A model generated the notes under the pieces. It was not told the DNA's origin, did not search any database, and saw nothing but the letters and a program-made list of their open reading frames with translations. Shown piece by piece: positions 22,103-32,829 of a stretch of DNA of 38,933 bases. Both the position numbers and the translations under genes were made by a program. The DNA comes from Scedosporium boydii (Eukaryota > Ascomycota > Sordariomycetes > Microascales > Microascaceae). The stretch is from positions 1 through 38,933 of the forward strand of contig NJFT01000308.1 in NCBI GenBank assembly GCA_002221725.1. Reading direction: 5' to 3'. How positions within the stretch are numbered: the stretch's first letter is position 1; every line of letters starts with the position of its first letter.

Positions 22103-24273
22103 TTCGAAGAATGTTGGCTATCGTAGAGATGCGGACGGGGAAAGCAATGCTGATTTCTTTGGCAGTAGTATGGCGACGATTTTGGTGACTAGAAGAGTGA
22201 GAGAGGGAAACTTCAAAGCTAATTCTCACAACCGCAGGGCGTCCATAAATACACCACGCACTTCCATCAACGTCAGATCATTTGGTAATATCATGATCCT
22301 CACACATTTCATCGTTTTGTAATAAACTCCATGCTCCAACGGTTTCGCCCGTAGATACACCCTCCCTATTCAATACGTTCTTTACAGAAACCGGATGAAC
22401 TGACTTCCCTCAAGAGAGAATGACATCATCAAGCCATCTCACTTGTCAGGGGATACTCTCGATATTAACATTGATGGTAATCGCAAGGAAGATCAAGCTG
22501 AGATCTGAGATCCATCATAAGTCTATTTTTCGAACCGCAACCCCCGCCGTGTCGTGACTGCGACTCCAGTTAGTATTCGTCCAAGATTCGCGTCTCCTGT
22601 ACCCTCGTTTCACTGAGGAATTTTGGACGAGTTGCCGAATAAGTGCGCCAAGTTAAAGTATGACGTCGTATGATGATGATGATGATGATGATAATGATGG
22701 AGCCAGCTACCTCGATGCGCTGGGTGGGAGACTCTATTCCTGTGATGCGAATGATCTCATAAAACCTTCAGATGCGTCCATTCTTCCAGCTTCCTCCGAG
22801 TCGTGCGATGCCGGATGCCCATACACTAGAATTTGGTGATTTGGCCTGCCGACGGAGGATGGTTGAGACGAACTAGCCTGGTCATGACCTCGGGTATAAA
22901 AGCTCGGGAATAGACCTGCTAAATTAGCGCACATCGGGTCGGTTGATCAACGAAAAAAATTAATGGCGGGAACACACAGAAGGGGCTTTCAGCGCACCAG
23001 AGCCGGCGGAAGGGATTCTGGTGAGGGTTGTGAGAAAACAAGGGCACACAAGAAAAGGGGTGGCAAAGAATGGATCAATTCCAGTTCAGCAGAGGGAATT
23101 GGAGATCTGTACTCAAATAAACTATAAAGATTGAACTAAGACAACATCACACAAGACCTAACTGTAAATCTTGATACTTGAGACTTTGAAGAACTTGAAG
23201 AAGTGAAAAAGGAAGAAATCGCCGCCTTCAACGACCCTAATCTTAGGCCGGAAATTTCTCTTTTTTTCCCGATCTCCCCCATGGCCCTGGATGGTCGCTT
23301 TTCCATCCCCGGAAAACCCCTCTAACCACCCTACAAACTACGAAGTATGTCGCCGATGACACTTCCAGGACCGTCTCAATAGGTCGATATTTTCGTGAAA
23401 ATGTTCAAATCTTGGGCTGGCGTCTGGACTTACCCCGCCCGTCGAGTCGACACACACAACGCCACAAGAAGAGCGTTGGTGAAGGTCCTGAAGGGTTCAA
23501 TTGGCTGGATTTTAAGCACCACACCAGGTTCGGGCCGCCGGCAGATGAAAAGGTGTGTCCGTCTTCTTATTCAGTTTAGTTAGCTTGTTTGCGTGCAAAT
23601 TTGCGAGTTCTGGCTGGGACCACGAAGCGTGCGTTGCATCAGGCTCGCTGAATTTACGATATGTGACCACGGAGGGCGGCTCATTTCCCCTAGCGTCTCC
23701 GCCATCACAAAAGGCGCACTTTCACTTGCCCGTTATGGTCGTGATGCTTCGAAAGCCCCACAGCCAAGGCAAATTCGAGCCAACCGACCAAATCATCTGA
23801 TGGCAATAGGGCAGAGAAGCAGACTTTGGTCACTTTTCATAATCTTCAACTTGATGCCATAAGAAAGAGAATGAACTAATCTAGATCAAGAGCGAACAAG
23901 AGGGGCTTGGAGGCCAAGATAATTGTGTTAGAACCCTAATGGCTACCTAGAAATCACCAAACGGGTCAGGCGGGCATTTGACAGGTGTTTGGGGATGGGA
24001 TGGTGGAGGAATTGATCATGGAACAGAGGGACTCTTGCAGGGCATAATCTGCCCACGTCTGCTGTCAATAGTGACCATTGGTAGAAACAAACGACATGGG
24101 GGAGCGTGCAGGCACCAGGGGGAGGGGTATACGCCTCGGCTACGCTGGCATGCGCCCGCCATTGCTTTTTTGTTGTTTCGCTGTTTTATTTGAGTAGTCG
24201 TCGCATTCGCAGCTTTTTGCTTTCCGCTTTCCTCCTTTCCATAACAAACATCGTGCCGCATACCCAATCAACA
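22103..24273. other. Long gene-poor divergent region
   Basis: About 2.17 kb between the BON gene start (minus) and the methyltransferase start (plus). It contains a (TGA)7 microsatellite at 22671-22692, preceded by TGACGTCG at 22661-22668 (CRE-like half). Short reading frames have no family signals. No gene, RNA or mobile element is supported. Confidence 0.5.
22671..22692. repeat. (TGA)7 trinucleotide microsatellite
   Basis: Seven tandem TGA units followed by an imperfect TAATGATGG end. It is noncoding in context. Confidence 0.85.
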
Positions 24274-25790
24274 ATGACGGAAACTACCGCCACGAAAGAA
24301 CTCTCGACGTCGCCGAAGGAGGCGGCTGCCGCCACGAGTCCAAAATCCGCGGGGGCTAGTCCCAAGTCGAGCGGTAGTCCCAAGGGACGATCTTCCCCCG
24401 CTGTCGGTCCTAGCATAGAGGAGGCGATAGAGGCTGACGAGCATGACGATGCGGATTCAGCTTTCGGCGACGCCTCCTCCTCGACAGCTTCGATCACTTC
24501 GAGCATCTTACGGTATAGGACGATTAATGGGCGAAGGTTCCACAGCGAGACGGGAAATGCTCTCTACTGGTCAGTTAGAAGAAAAGAAAAAAATATTGAA
24601 AGAAAAGGAGGGCGTCGGCGGTCGCCCGCTCATGACTCGATTTCTGATGGTTGTTCAGGGGATCTAACGACGACCGTCAAAGCGAATCGATGGATATTAT
24701 GTGATTGTTCCCACTTTTCCTTAGCAGTGGAGGTGATGGCCGTTTTTGTTAATTTTGCTATAGCCATCACATCTGGACGCTTGCTCAAGATGGCAAGCTG
24801 TATCTTCCCCCCCTTTCGCCCAATATCGAGGTACGCAGGAATGTCCCTGCTATTCCCGTCCGGTAGTGAGGATTTGCTGACTTGGGCCTTTAGAAAGCTA
24901 TTGATATCGGTTGCGGTACCGGTACGGCACATATCCTCTTCCCTCCCCATCTCTTTCGACATGGCTAGGCTGACAAGGATTCCCTCCTCTGCAGGCACGT
25001 GGGCGATGTGAGCTTTCCGCATTTTCATGTGTCGCATCCTGGCGAAAGTCCATCAGCTAATAGCCCAACAGTGACTTCGCCGACGAGTTCCCCAACTGCG
25101 AGGTTATCGGCACCGACATCTCCCCAATTCAACCGAGCTGGGTCCCTCCCAACTTGAAATTCGAAATCGACGACTGCACGCAAGAATGGACGTTTGAGCC
25201 CGACTCGGTAGATTACGTCCACATTCGCTACCTCATCGGCACCATCAAGGATTGGTCCGCCCTTTTCAAGCAAGCCTTCAAGACTTTAAAACCTGGAGGC
25301 TACCTTGAGAGTTTTGAAGGCTGTCCTTATATCGTGAGCGACGACGGCACCATTACACCCGAGATGGCCATGGGTCAGTGGGGTGATGTCTTCGTCGAGG
25401 GTTCCAAGAAGACTGAGCGTACGTTTACGGTTGTTCGGGATGGTATTCAAAGGAAGGCCATGGAGGAAGCCGGGTTTGTCGACTTGCAGGAGTGGGACTA
25501 TAAGGTACGTTGCTAGCTCCGAGTGGCGACGGTGACAGTGGTCTAACACAGGGACTTTGAAGTGTCCGATGAGCCCCTGGCCTAAAGACCGCAAACTGAA
25601 AGAGATGGGCCTCTACGGCGAGATCTTCGCGACGGGCGACCCCGAGGGTTTCCTCACCTTCGTAACCAGTATTCTCGGGTGGTCTAAGGAGCAGTTTGCG
25701 GTCTTCAACGCCATGTTCCGCCGCGAGGTCCACGACCGCCGGAATCATGGTTACTACCGCATTAAGGTCGTATGGGGACGTAAACCCTAA
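24274..25790 (+). CDS. LaeA-like S-adenosylmethionine-dependent methyltransferase
   Basis: Seven exons: 24274-24569, 24659-24700, 24764-24830, 24894-24921, 24995-25007, 25072-25504 and 25563-25790, giving 368 residues. The N-terminus (about 75 residues) is Ser/Ala/Pro/Lys-rich and disordered. The core shows [34 protein letters not shown] and the SAM-binding motif [13 protein letters not shown] (138-149), then [24 protein letters not shown] and the late [15 protein letters not shown], all typical of the LaeA-like family. LaeA itself, with velvet proteins, controls secondary metabolism; many paralogues act elsewhere or are unassigned. Motif I is built from a 28-nt and a 13-nt exon. The last intron needs an AAG acceptor (25562). 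The start at 24274 is preferred because it follows the 5' pyrimidine-rich leader; an in-frame upstream ATG at 24106 would add an unlikely extension. Confidence 0.85.
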
Positions 25791-27219
25791 GGCCTATGCG
25801 TCTAAGATGCCAACTTAACTTCAAATTTGTAAAGGGATTGTGAGGGACCGCTCTGTGAGCCCCCGTGGATGCTAGCTTGACGAACACGACTATATTTCGA
25901 GATATGAGGTCCCTATTTTTCGTTGCTGAGATTAGAATCAACCATCTCTGAATCTATTAAATTAATGCGAGAATTCGCCTTTGCCTCCATTGTCGCCCGC
26001 TTATAAATCGGTCCATCCTAACACCGGTCTGGCCTCACATCCTTTCCCTTCTCTTAAGCCGGAAAGCCGGAAATACTTTAACCTTGTCTCTTAGTTCTCG
26101 ATACCGTTCTCTTCCATTTCGGATTTCGATACCCACCATCCCCCTTTGCCATAGCTCTTCTCGTGCCCATGTCCATTACCGGTATCCGTGTCAATGGCGG
26201 TGGCCACCAGTTAGGCGTGGGCTGTATCCGGGAACCGGCGGGCATGTCGCATGTCTCAGCAAAACTCAAGGTCCAGAGGCCGACATTGTCGGCTCGGGAA
26301 ACCCTGGGCGACAGTGCCATTCATGACCACGAGACGCGGAGGTCTCAATAGGCCCGGGTGCGGTAGCAGGGTCACGGGGAGTTTCCTGGCCGTGCAACGG
26401 GAGTAGTCGGCTCAGGGGCACCTGGCAGGGGAGATGTGACCGTCGGAACGTGGGACTGTCTGTTGGTGAACAGTCGATGGGTATGCTGGTGCCCTTGGTG
26501 ATAGAATACCCGCCTCCAGCCTTGGAGTCGGAAGGCCCGTACCCATAAAGATATATGGTGGAAACTCTGATCTCCGGAAGATGGAAACCCGGATATCGGG
26601 TGATGCTGCGTAATCAATGAATCTAAGGACTGGCAAACAGTCAAGCGGGACAGAGAAGGAGCCATTCCAATGATCTCATGCACTCCAACGATGCTATTAT
26701 TAACACTCATGGAAGTCGGGGTCCTCTTCGCACACCATACCATCTTTGCCCCTTGCTTGAAACGGGCGAATCATTATTGGCATTCTGGTCATGCTCCGTT
26801 TCATATTATCTTGCCTGTAATACGAATCTCACCAGAACGCGAATTTTTACTTCCGATCGTCATCTCCCCATCTGTCTGCTGGATACTGGGCGATGAGGCT
26901 GGGCTCTGGGCATTAATATCACTAATCCTAATTCTCGGGAATATCCTGTTCTAGGTATTGATCGGCATTGAAATCCTTGCTGACCTCTGGCTGCTTTTCT
27001 CGATCGAGTTTGAGTTGACGTCCTGGGTATAATGGCTATGGAAGTCACATAAGCCGGGAAATATATGAGACCGATTCACTGTAGGGCTGAGTCGAGTGTC
27101 TGGAAACGAATCAAGATGAGGTCCATCCCACATGCATTGTTCGCCAAGATCAAGAAACATAAAGGGCAAGCTCTGGTACAAAAGGTATAATAAGCCACGG
27201 CTATGAACTTTGCCCCCTT

Positions 27220-27289
<70 letters not shown>

Positions 27290-27362
27290 TCACCTTCCTC
27301 CCTTTTCGCATTGTGACCGCCTAACCGAATTGGCCGAAAAACAATCAATCTTCCCACTACCA
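25791..27362. other. Gene-poor region with long poly-T tract
   Basis: About 1.57 kb with no supportable gene. Reading frames at about 26084-26351, 26372-26743 and 26670-26954 lack family features, codon structure and splice partners. The right end has the 60-T run and the short promoter of the cysteine-rich peptide gene. Confidence 0.45.
27228..27287. repeat. Poly-T homopolymer (60 T)
   Basis: Sixty consecutive T, ending 75 bp before the ATG of the cysteine-rich peptide gene. Poly(dA:dT) excludes nucleosomes and is often found in promoters, but this run is unusually long. Exact length may vary by sequencing error. Confidence 0.85.
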
Positions 27363-27712
27363 ATGAAGTTGCCTCTTCTCGTGCTCGCGTCCGGGGTGTA
27401 TTACCTGGGGAGCTGCAACGCCCGTTTGGGAAGGCGAGAGGAATGTTCTTGAAGGTAGGTTTTTGACATGTTCGGCCTTCAGTTTGAGGGATGTTCTGTT
27501 TCTAAGCCAGGAACCCACTACTAATGCGATATCCTCTGGCAGCTCGCCAAGCCTGCAACTCATACCAGCAATGGGCATGCGCCATTGCCTGTCGACAAAA
27601 ATGGAACTGCGATCCAACTTGCGGTGGCAGCCCGAACTGCAACGGACTTTGCGCCAGGGTTTTGAGGGATTGCTATAGTTGCTGCGGGAGGTCGCCATGC
27701 AAGCCTTGTTAA
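27363..27712 (+). CDS. Candidate small secreted cysteine-rich protein, first exon off frame
   Basis: ATG 27363 starts a typical signal peptide (MKLPLLVLASGVYYLG). The second exon, 27543 to 27712, encodes about 55 residues with 12 cysteines, including C-x3-C, C-x4-C, a CC pair and a terminal C-P-C-like end, close to the density of fungal cysteine-stabilised peptides. The obvious intron is GTAGGT (27455) to CTGGCAG (27542) with a CTAAT branch site. With it, the signal-peptide frame meets TGA at 27450-27452, and the two exons differ by one base. Weak alternative donors at 27424 or 27445 would keep frame. So the gene may be frame-shifted (for instance in the G runs at 27393-27396 or 27407-27410), mis-sequenced, or spliced unusually. 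Function unknown; a secreted, disulfide-rich peptide is inferred, and no relation to a known toxin is claimed. Confidence 0.5.
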
Positions 27713-27989
27713 ATAGCCCTTTTGTTTCCCGGACACCGGGTCAGGGACCAAGTTGTTGCCATGGCTGACTTCGAGGGCCATTTTACCTTTGCGTACATGC
27801 CCAGGGAATCAAGTTGCACATTCACTTTGGAAGCCGTAGCGATGGGATCTTGGCTCAGTCTCAGTCTACTCTTGAAGGCAACCCACACCGATGTTGTTGT
27901 AATAAACGATGATTTGTATCCCTAGGCTAGCCGATCAGACTGAGGCTATACATTTGTTCCATCAAACTTTACGTAGCTCTTTCTTGGTC

Positions 27990-28796
27990 TCAAATGTAGT
28001 CGTCGGACGAGGAGGATGAGGATGGGTAGTCCCAAAGCACCCATTCAAAGCCAGTTTGTCCATGCTCTAAAGAGAATTTCCCTCGACCGAATATGCAATC
28101 AGCGGTAACCAAAGGCTTAAAGACCCAATGCGTCGACATCACTTCTTGAAAGTCTTGGAAAATCCGAATGGTGTCTTCCATGTTGTCTGCATCCACGATG
28201 ACCTGAGCCGAACCGGAAAGGGCCCGGCTCAGATAATGCAACTTTGGCCTCAACCGCGCGGCCCAACCTTCAAAGACATCCTTCGCACCTTCCGGGGACC
28301 CGTTCTTCCGTTGCTCCGGCTGCTTTGCCACGATGCCGAGCATTGTCACGTTTCCAAGGACATCATCCCAGATTGTTGGGTTCATCGTGAAATCGGGACG
28401 AGAGAGCATCTCCGCAGCTTCGAATACCAGCACGATATTCTTCATCTTGCTTCTCCTCTCGGTGCTGAGAAGCTGAGCGAAATTTGATTGGGCTTGACCA
28501 TCGATCTGAATTTTGAAGGTATTGCGTCCGTATAACATTCTCTCCACCTCTTCCGTAATCTGGCAACACACAAGGAGTAGGGCGGGCAAAGCAGCTTTTG
28601 GCCCTGGTGTCCCATAGAAGCATTCTGAGGCCGGCTCTTCCACGCAGAAGCTCTTTTCTCGGGATGCATGGGAACTGTTCCAAGAATAGTTGAAAACAAG
28701 ATTTTGCGGGACACACAACCGGTAAATCTGGTCCCGAATTTCTAGGGGCAACCCCAGAAACGTGCTCCTGGGATAAGGTGAAAGAGAAGGCGCCAT
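27990..28796 (-). CDS. F-box-like / DUF7730-type fungal protein
   Basis: Intact single-exon ORF of 268 residues. The segment FLGLPLEIRDQIYRLC (13-28) is the F-box-like or '2EXR/DUF7730' start found in many expanded fungal proteins; LLLVCCQITEEVERMLYGRNTF (near residues 73-95) is its usual second part. The C-terminus is a run of Ser and Asp. No signal peptide or membrane helix. Such proteins are often suspected to be substrate adaptors for ubiquitin ligases, but this has not been shown generally. The start ATG at 28796 places the motif at the N-terminus, as usual. Nothing in the neighbours suggests a role. Confidence 0.75.
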   Translation of the reverse strand: MAPSLSPYPRSTFLGLPLEIRDQIYRLCVPQNLVFNYSWNSSHASREKSFCVEEPASECFYGTPGPKAALPALLLVCCQITEEVERMLYGRNTFKIQIDGQAQSNFAQLLSTERRSKMKNIVLVFEAAEMLSRPDFTMNPTIWDDVLGNVTMLGIVAKQPEQRKNGSPEGAKDVFEGWAARLRPKLHYLSRALSGSAQVIVDADNMEDTIRIFQDFQEVMSTHWVFKPLVTADCIFGRGKFSLEHGQTGFEWVLWDYPSSSSSSDDYI

Positions 28797-30185
28797 TTTA
28801 GCCAGAAAGATGTCTGTGGATAATATCTCTCCATAGAATGTGAGGGAAGCTAAGATCTGGGATGAAGCAGGTTCATCATTTGATGTTTTTCATTGATGGA
28901 CGAACTAGCGGTGTACCTCTGCTTGTGGTCATCCTTCGCTAATCAGGCCACCCAAGCCATTGATGTCAACAAAAGCGTACCAATGCTGAGATAATCGTTG
29001 ACAACCGAGACTATTGATATTGAATACACCGTAAGAGAACTTTGGCCTCAGCACCGACTTTGCGTTGTATTCTTGTCTCGATCACCTTGCTACATTCATC
29101 AATTGATGTCGTGTCTCAGTGTCACATCGATTAGTCACCGCGAAATCCAGGTTTGAGCCCGTTACACTCACAGTGTTTTTTGATTGGCCTTAGCAAAAGC
29201 TCAAATTTTACGAGCTGCGGAGAGCACTAGATTTTATCTAACTGACACCAAATGTTTCGCCGGGCTGTATTAATCAACTTCAGCACACATGGATAGCAAT
29301 ATTCGATATCATTAGTTCTTGTTTTTTTTTACTCTGTTTCAGCAGCGGCCATCTTCGTGGAGCTTGCATCTCAGAGAACTGCCCTATAGAGCCACATCAC
29401 CCAATGTTTTAAGTATTCGTCGTCCTCTAATAGGAAAAAAGCCCATTACAGATTTCTGTCCTCCATTGGCAGGATCGCAGCTCTTGGTAGTCTTATCAAG
29501 ACCGGTATTGGAGCCCAGTGAACCGTGGCCAAGTAACAAGCGTTCCATCGATGTTATCATTCGTTGTACGATGTTACATGAAAGGTGTATTCATAGAGGC
29601 GAACAAGGGCAGCTTCCCTGTGGCGTGACACCGCATGAAAGTGCTCCGATAGACGAGATCGATTCAATCGTGAGACAACCTAGCAAGACCCTGACACCCA
29701 CTAACCCAACTTGCATACTTAGATAGACAGGGACGCGACCCTTGTCAGTTCCAGAAGCGCCCTCCGGTTTCGCACCACCACTCTCTTCCCTGGGAGCAAG
29801 CATTGAGGTGAAGGCCCTAGTTTAGACCTCCAAGAACCGTCATAGTGAGCCGGTCGAGTAATCCTGCGGGCACTATTATGTAACTAGTGACATGATTTGT
29901 GAGGCGGACCTCCCCAATCTCTTGAATCCTTCAAACCCTTTCCAGCTCTGGCGTCATTCTAGCTATGAGAGTCTACCTTGAAATGGTCGCACACCTTCCA
30001 AGGATCTGGGCTCTGGTGAAGTGCCAGATTCCATTTTAAGCTTAGTTTTGTCGATAGTTGATGTGAAAGGAAATCCAACCGGCCAATAGGAGCGCGGTGG
30101 GATCACAAACTAGACCCGAAGTCGATGCGTCCTTGGCCATTGTGTGCCGTTTTTCCGTTGTCAAGATTCGTGATTCGATCTAATC

Positions 30186-30194
30186 TTATCAGAT
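30186..30194 (-). promoter_or_regulatory. ATCTGATAA site (SreA-type GATA element)
   Basis: The minus strand reads ATCTGATAA, an exact match to the ATCWGATAA consensus of the iron-responsive GATA repressor SreA in Aspergillus. It lies about 263-271 bp before the ATG of the siderophore-type transporter, where such sites act. Binding is predicted, not shown. Confidence 0.6.
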
Positions 30195-30314
30195 GCACGT
30201 CGAGCTGCATCGTCGACCCCCGCGAAAACGTGGTGTAATATCCGCCTGGTGGAAACTTATTCGTAATAATCATGCTTCGCGATGGAAGAGTAGTACTGCG
30301 ACGGAGGGGCGCAC

Positions 30315-30349
30315 TTTTTTTTTTTTTTTTTCTTTTCTTTTTTTTCCCC
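30315..30349 (+). promoter_or_regulatory. Pyrimidine-rich tract before the transporter start
   Basis: T17-C-T4-C-T8-C4 tract, 108-142 bp before the ATG at 30457. Such CT-rich stretches often lie at core promoters or transcription starts of highly expressed fungal genes. Confidence 0.4.
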
Positions 30350-30456
30350 TCATGTTTTTTTACTGGGGACAGCATCCTACTTTGTCGTCTCTTCATCTTC
30401 TCATCTCTCTCTCCAATATTCCATGTTTTCCGTCCCTTGCAATTTAGACGGACAAA

Positions 30457-32470
30457 ATGACAGTGATTCCTAGGCTTCGTGCAGGCCTCCGCCGATCAAC
30501 GGCCGAGGAGGCAGCGACTGACATCGCCGCGCATACACTTGAGGAGAACAAGAATGCCACAGGCGTCAGCGACGCTGCTTTTCGGGAAAACGACGCTGAT
30601 TTGAAGCCATGGCCGGAACTCCCTTCCGGAGATGCTCAGCAGGGTGTCAAGACAATCGAGGCTGTTACATTGACCTGGTCCAAGGCGTCTCTTATTGCGG
30701 TCTTCCTCCTGTAGGTATTTACGCAAGTAGAACTTTTCTCTGGGTTTATTCGGCTGACAGGGTCCGTCCCTCCGCCTCCAGGATGTGGTTGCTTTACTTC
30801 GTCAACGCTTTTCAGGCCTCGATTCTCTACAATTTAATCCCCTATGTCACGAGCGATTTCGAAACTCATTCCCTGTTGACTGTCATTTACATTGTTGCGA
30901 ATGCCATGTCCGCTGCAATTTACATTCCCCTGGCGAAGTTGCTGGATGTTTGGGGCCGAGCGGAGGGCTTTCTTGTCATGACGGCTTTTGCTACGCTAGG
31001 ATTGATTCTCATGGCAACTAGCCACGGAATCTCCACATTCTGTGCCGCGGAGGTATGACCCAGTACGCTACTAGCGTGACGATAAATCGCTAGAGAGAAC
31101 GAAAGTAAAAATCTAACGGATTCACCAGGTTTTTTATACTATCGGATTCGGAGGAATGACTTATAGTGTGGACGTCATTACCGCCGATGCGTCTAAACTA
31201 AAGAATCGTGGCTTGGCATATGCATTTACATCATCTCCATACATGATAACGGCATTCGCTGGCCCAAAGGCTTCCGAGAGCTTTTATACTCATGTCAATT
31301 GGCGATGGGGGTTCGGGTGTTTTGCCACCATCTTGCCTTTCGTCGCTGCTCCCCTATTCGTGGTCTTGAAAGTGAACCTGCACAAGGCCAAGAAGCAAGG
31401 CATCCTATTCAGAGAAAGGAGCGGCAGGACGCTACTTCAAAATGTCCAGCATTACATAGTAGAATTTGATGGTGAGAAATGCGCCTTGACGTACCAAGCC
31501 AAGAGATGCTGGCATGTACTAAATATTCTCTTCGTTAGCTCTCGGCGTTATTTTGTTCGCCAGCGGCCTCACTGTGTTTTTGCTTCCGTTTACTCTTGCC
31601 GACACCGCGCCCAAAAGTTGGTCGTCAGGCTACATCATTGCCATGATAGTGGTCGGATTCGCAGTACTGGCCATGTTCGGCGTCTATGAAGCCATGCTAG
31701 CCCCTAAGCCATTCATCAATTTCAGTCTCTTGTCCGATCGGACTGTGATTGGAGGCTGCCTCCTCTGCATGACATACCAGATTTCATATTATTGTTGGAA
31801 CAGCTACTTCACCTCCTTCTTGCAGGTGGTTAACAATCTGAGCGTATCGAAGGCTGGTTACGTTGGCAGCACATTTGATGTTGTCTCGGGAGTACTGCTG
31901 CTGTTCGTCGGTTTGTTGATTCGCAAGACAGGCTATTTCAAGTGGACTCTCTTCTTTGCCGTTCCACTCTATATCCTGGCTCAGGGCTTGATGATATACT
32001 TCCGACGCCCCAACGGATACATCGGCTATATCGTCATGTGTCAAGTCTTCATCTCCGTCGGTGGAAGCATCTTCATCATTTGCGAACAAATCGCCGTTTT
32101 GGCCGCCGTCGACCATCAGCATATTGCTGCTGGCTTGGCTCTTCTGTATGTGGCTGGAAATGTTGGAGGGGCCGTGGGCAATACGATCTCCGGTGCAATC
32201 TGGACGAACACATTCAGAAAGGCGCTGGAGAGAAACCTTCCCGAATCCGCCCTGCCTGATGTGGAGGATATTTACAATAGTTTGGACGTTCAGCTCAGTT
32301 ATGAGGTTGGAAGCCCCGAGAGGCTGGGTATCCAGCAGGCGTACGGTTATGCCCAGACGAGAATGCTTGCTGCCGGGACGGGAATCATGGCTCTGTCTTT
32401 CATTTGGATCCTCCTGATCCGAAATATCAATGTCGCCAAGACATCGCAGGTCAAGGGTATGGTATTGTAA
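30457..32470 (+). CDS. Siderophore iron transporter-type MFS protein
   Basis: Four exons: 30457-30710, 30782-31052, 31129-31471 and 31539-32470, giving 599 residues. A ~75-residue polar cytosolic N-terminus is followed by about 14 membrane helices, as in the SIT (siderophore-H+ symporter) branch of the major facilitator superfamily. Family landmarks include YFVNAFQASILYNLIPYVTSDF, FYTIGFGGMTYSVDVITAD, NRGLAYAFTSSPYMITAF, NWRWGFGCFA and the late AGLALLYVAGNVGGAVGNTISGAIW segment. The last loop before helix 14 is long, with the motif near the GIQQAYGYAQ stretch, as in MirB/Sit1-type transporters. It would take up ferric siderophores across the plasma membrane or vesicle membranes. All introns (67-76 bp) are fixed by frame. 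The ATCTGATAA upstream agrees with iron repression. The specific siderophore is unknown, and no biosynthesis gene is nearby. Confidence 0.9.
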
Positions 32471-32829
32471 AAGACGAGGAACTTTGCCCTTGGAATGTAT
32501 CTATCCTACGCTGTATTCAATCTGTCCAGCTACAGAGTTCCTCATGGGAAGGATCACAAAATACTAGTAAAATAGTTCACACAATTCGACGGAGATGTGA
32601 TCCGTGGAAGAGAGACTGCGAAATTTTGCTCGGAGGTGACCTGCCTAGCCTTCAGACGAGGATTAAAATGCAAAAAAGAGCACTGAGATTAAATATATTA
32701 AAGCTTACTGCTGTTAGTCAAGATCCGAGGACTGATTTTCTCAAAGACTGTCTTGGCCGTTCCTTCGCGAATGATGATTAGACCTTACAGCCCCTATGAG
32801 ATCAACAGTTGTCGGACCGCGGACGGCAA
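32471..32829. other. Convergent intergenic region
   Basis: About 360 bp between the 3' ends of the transporter and Hsp70-like genes; expected to contain both 3' UTRs. No gene is supported. Confidence 0.5.

Larger units (their letters stand above)
28797..30456. other. Intergenic region upstream of the siderophore transporter gene
   Basis: About 1.66 kb between divergent genes. It carries the GATA-type site at 30186-30194 and a long pyrimidine tract (30315-30349) just before the transporter. Other reading frames are short and unsupported. Confidence 0.5.

Noticed and set aside
22671..22692. TGA repeat as a CRISPR-like or coding repeat
   Set aside because: It is a plain trinucleotide microsatellite without spacers and not in a credible gene.
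17573..25790. Complete secondary-metabolite gene cluster
   Set aside because: No backbone synthase, P450 or resistance gene in the window; the genes are separated by long gaps and unrelated secreted-protein genes.
26084..26954. Overlapping 60-120 residue frames on both strands
   Set aside because: None has a recognisable domain, signal peptide or consistent splice structure; chance frames are the simpler explanation.
29144..29170. Second tRNA-like T loop (GGTTTGAGCCC)
   Set aside because: No paired stem or rest of a cloverleaf could be found.
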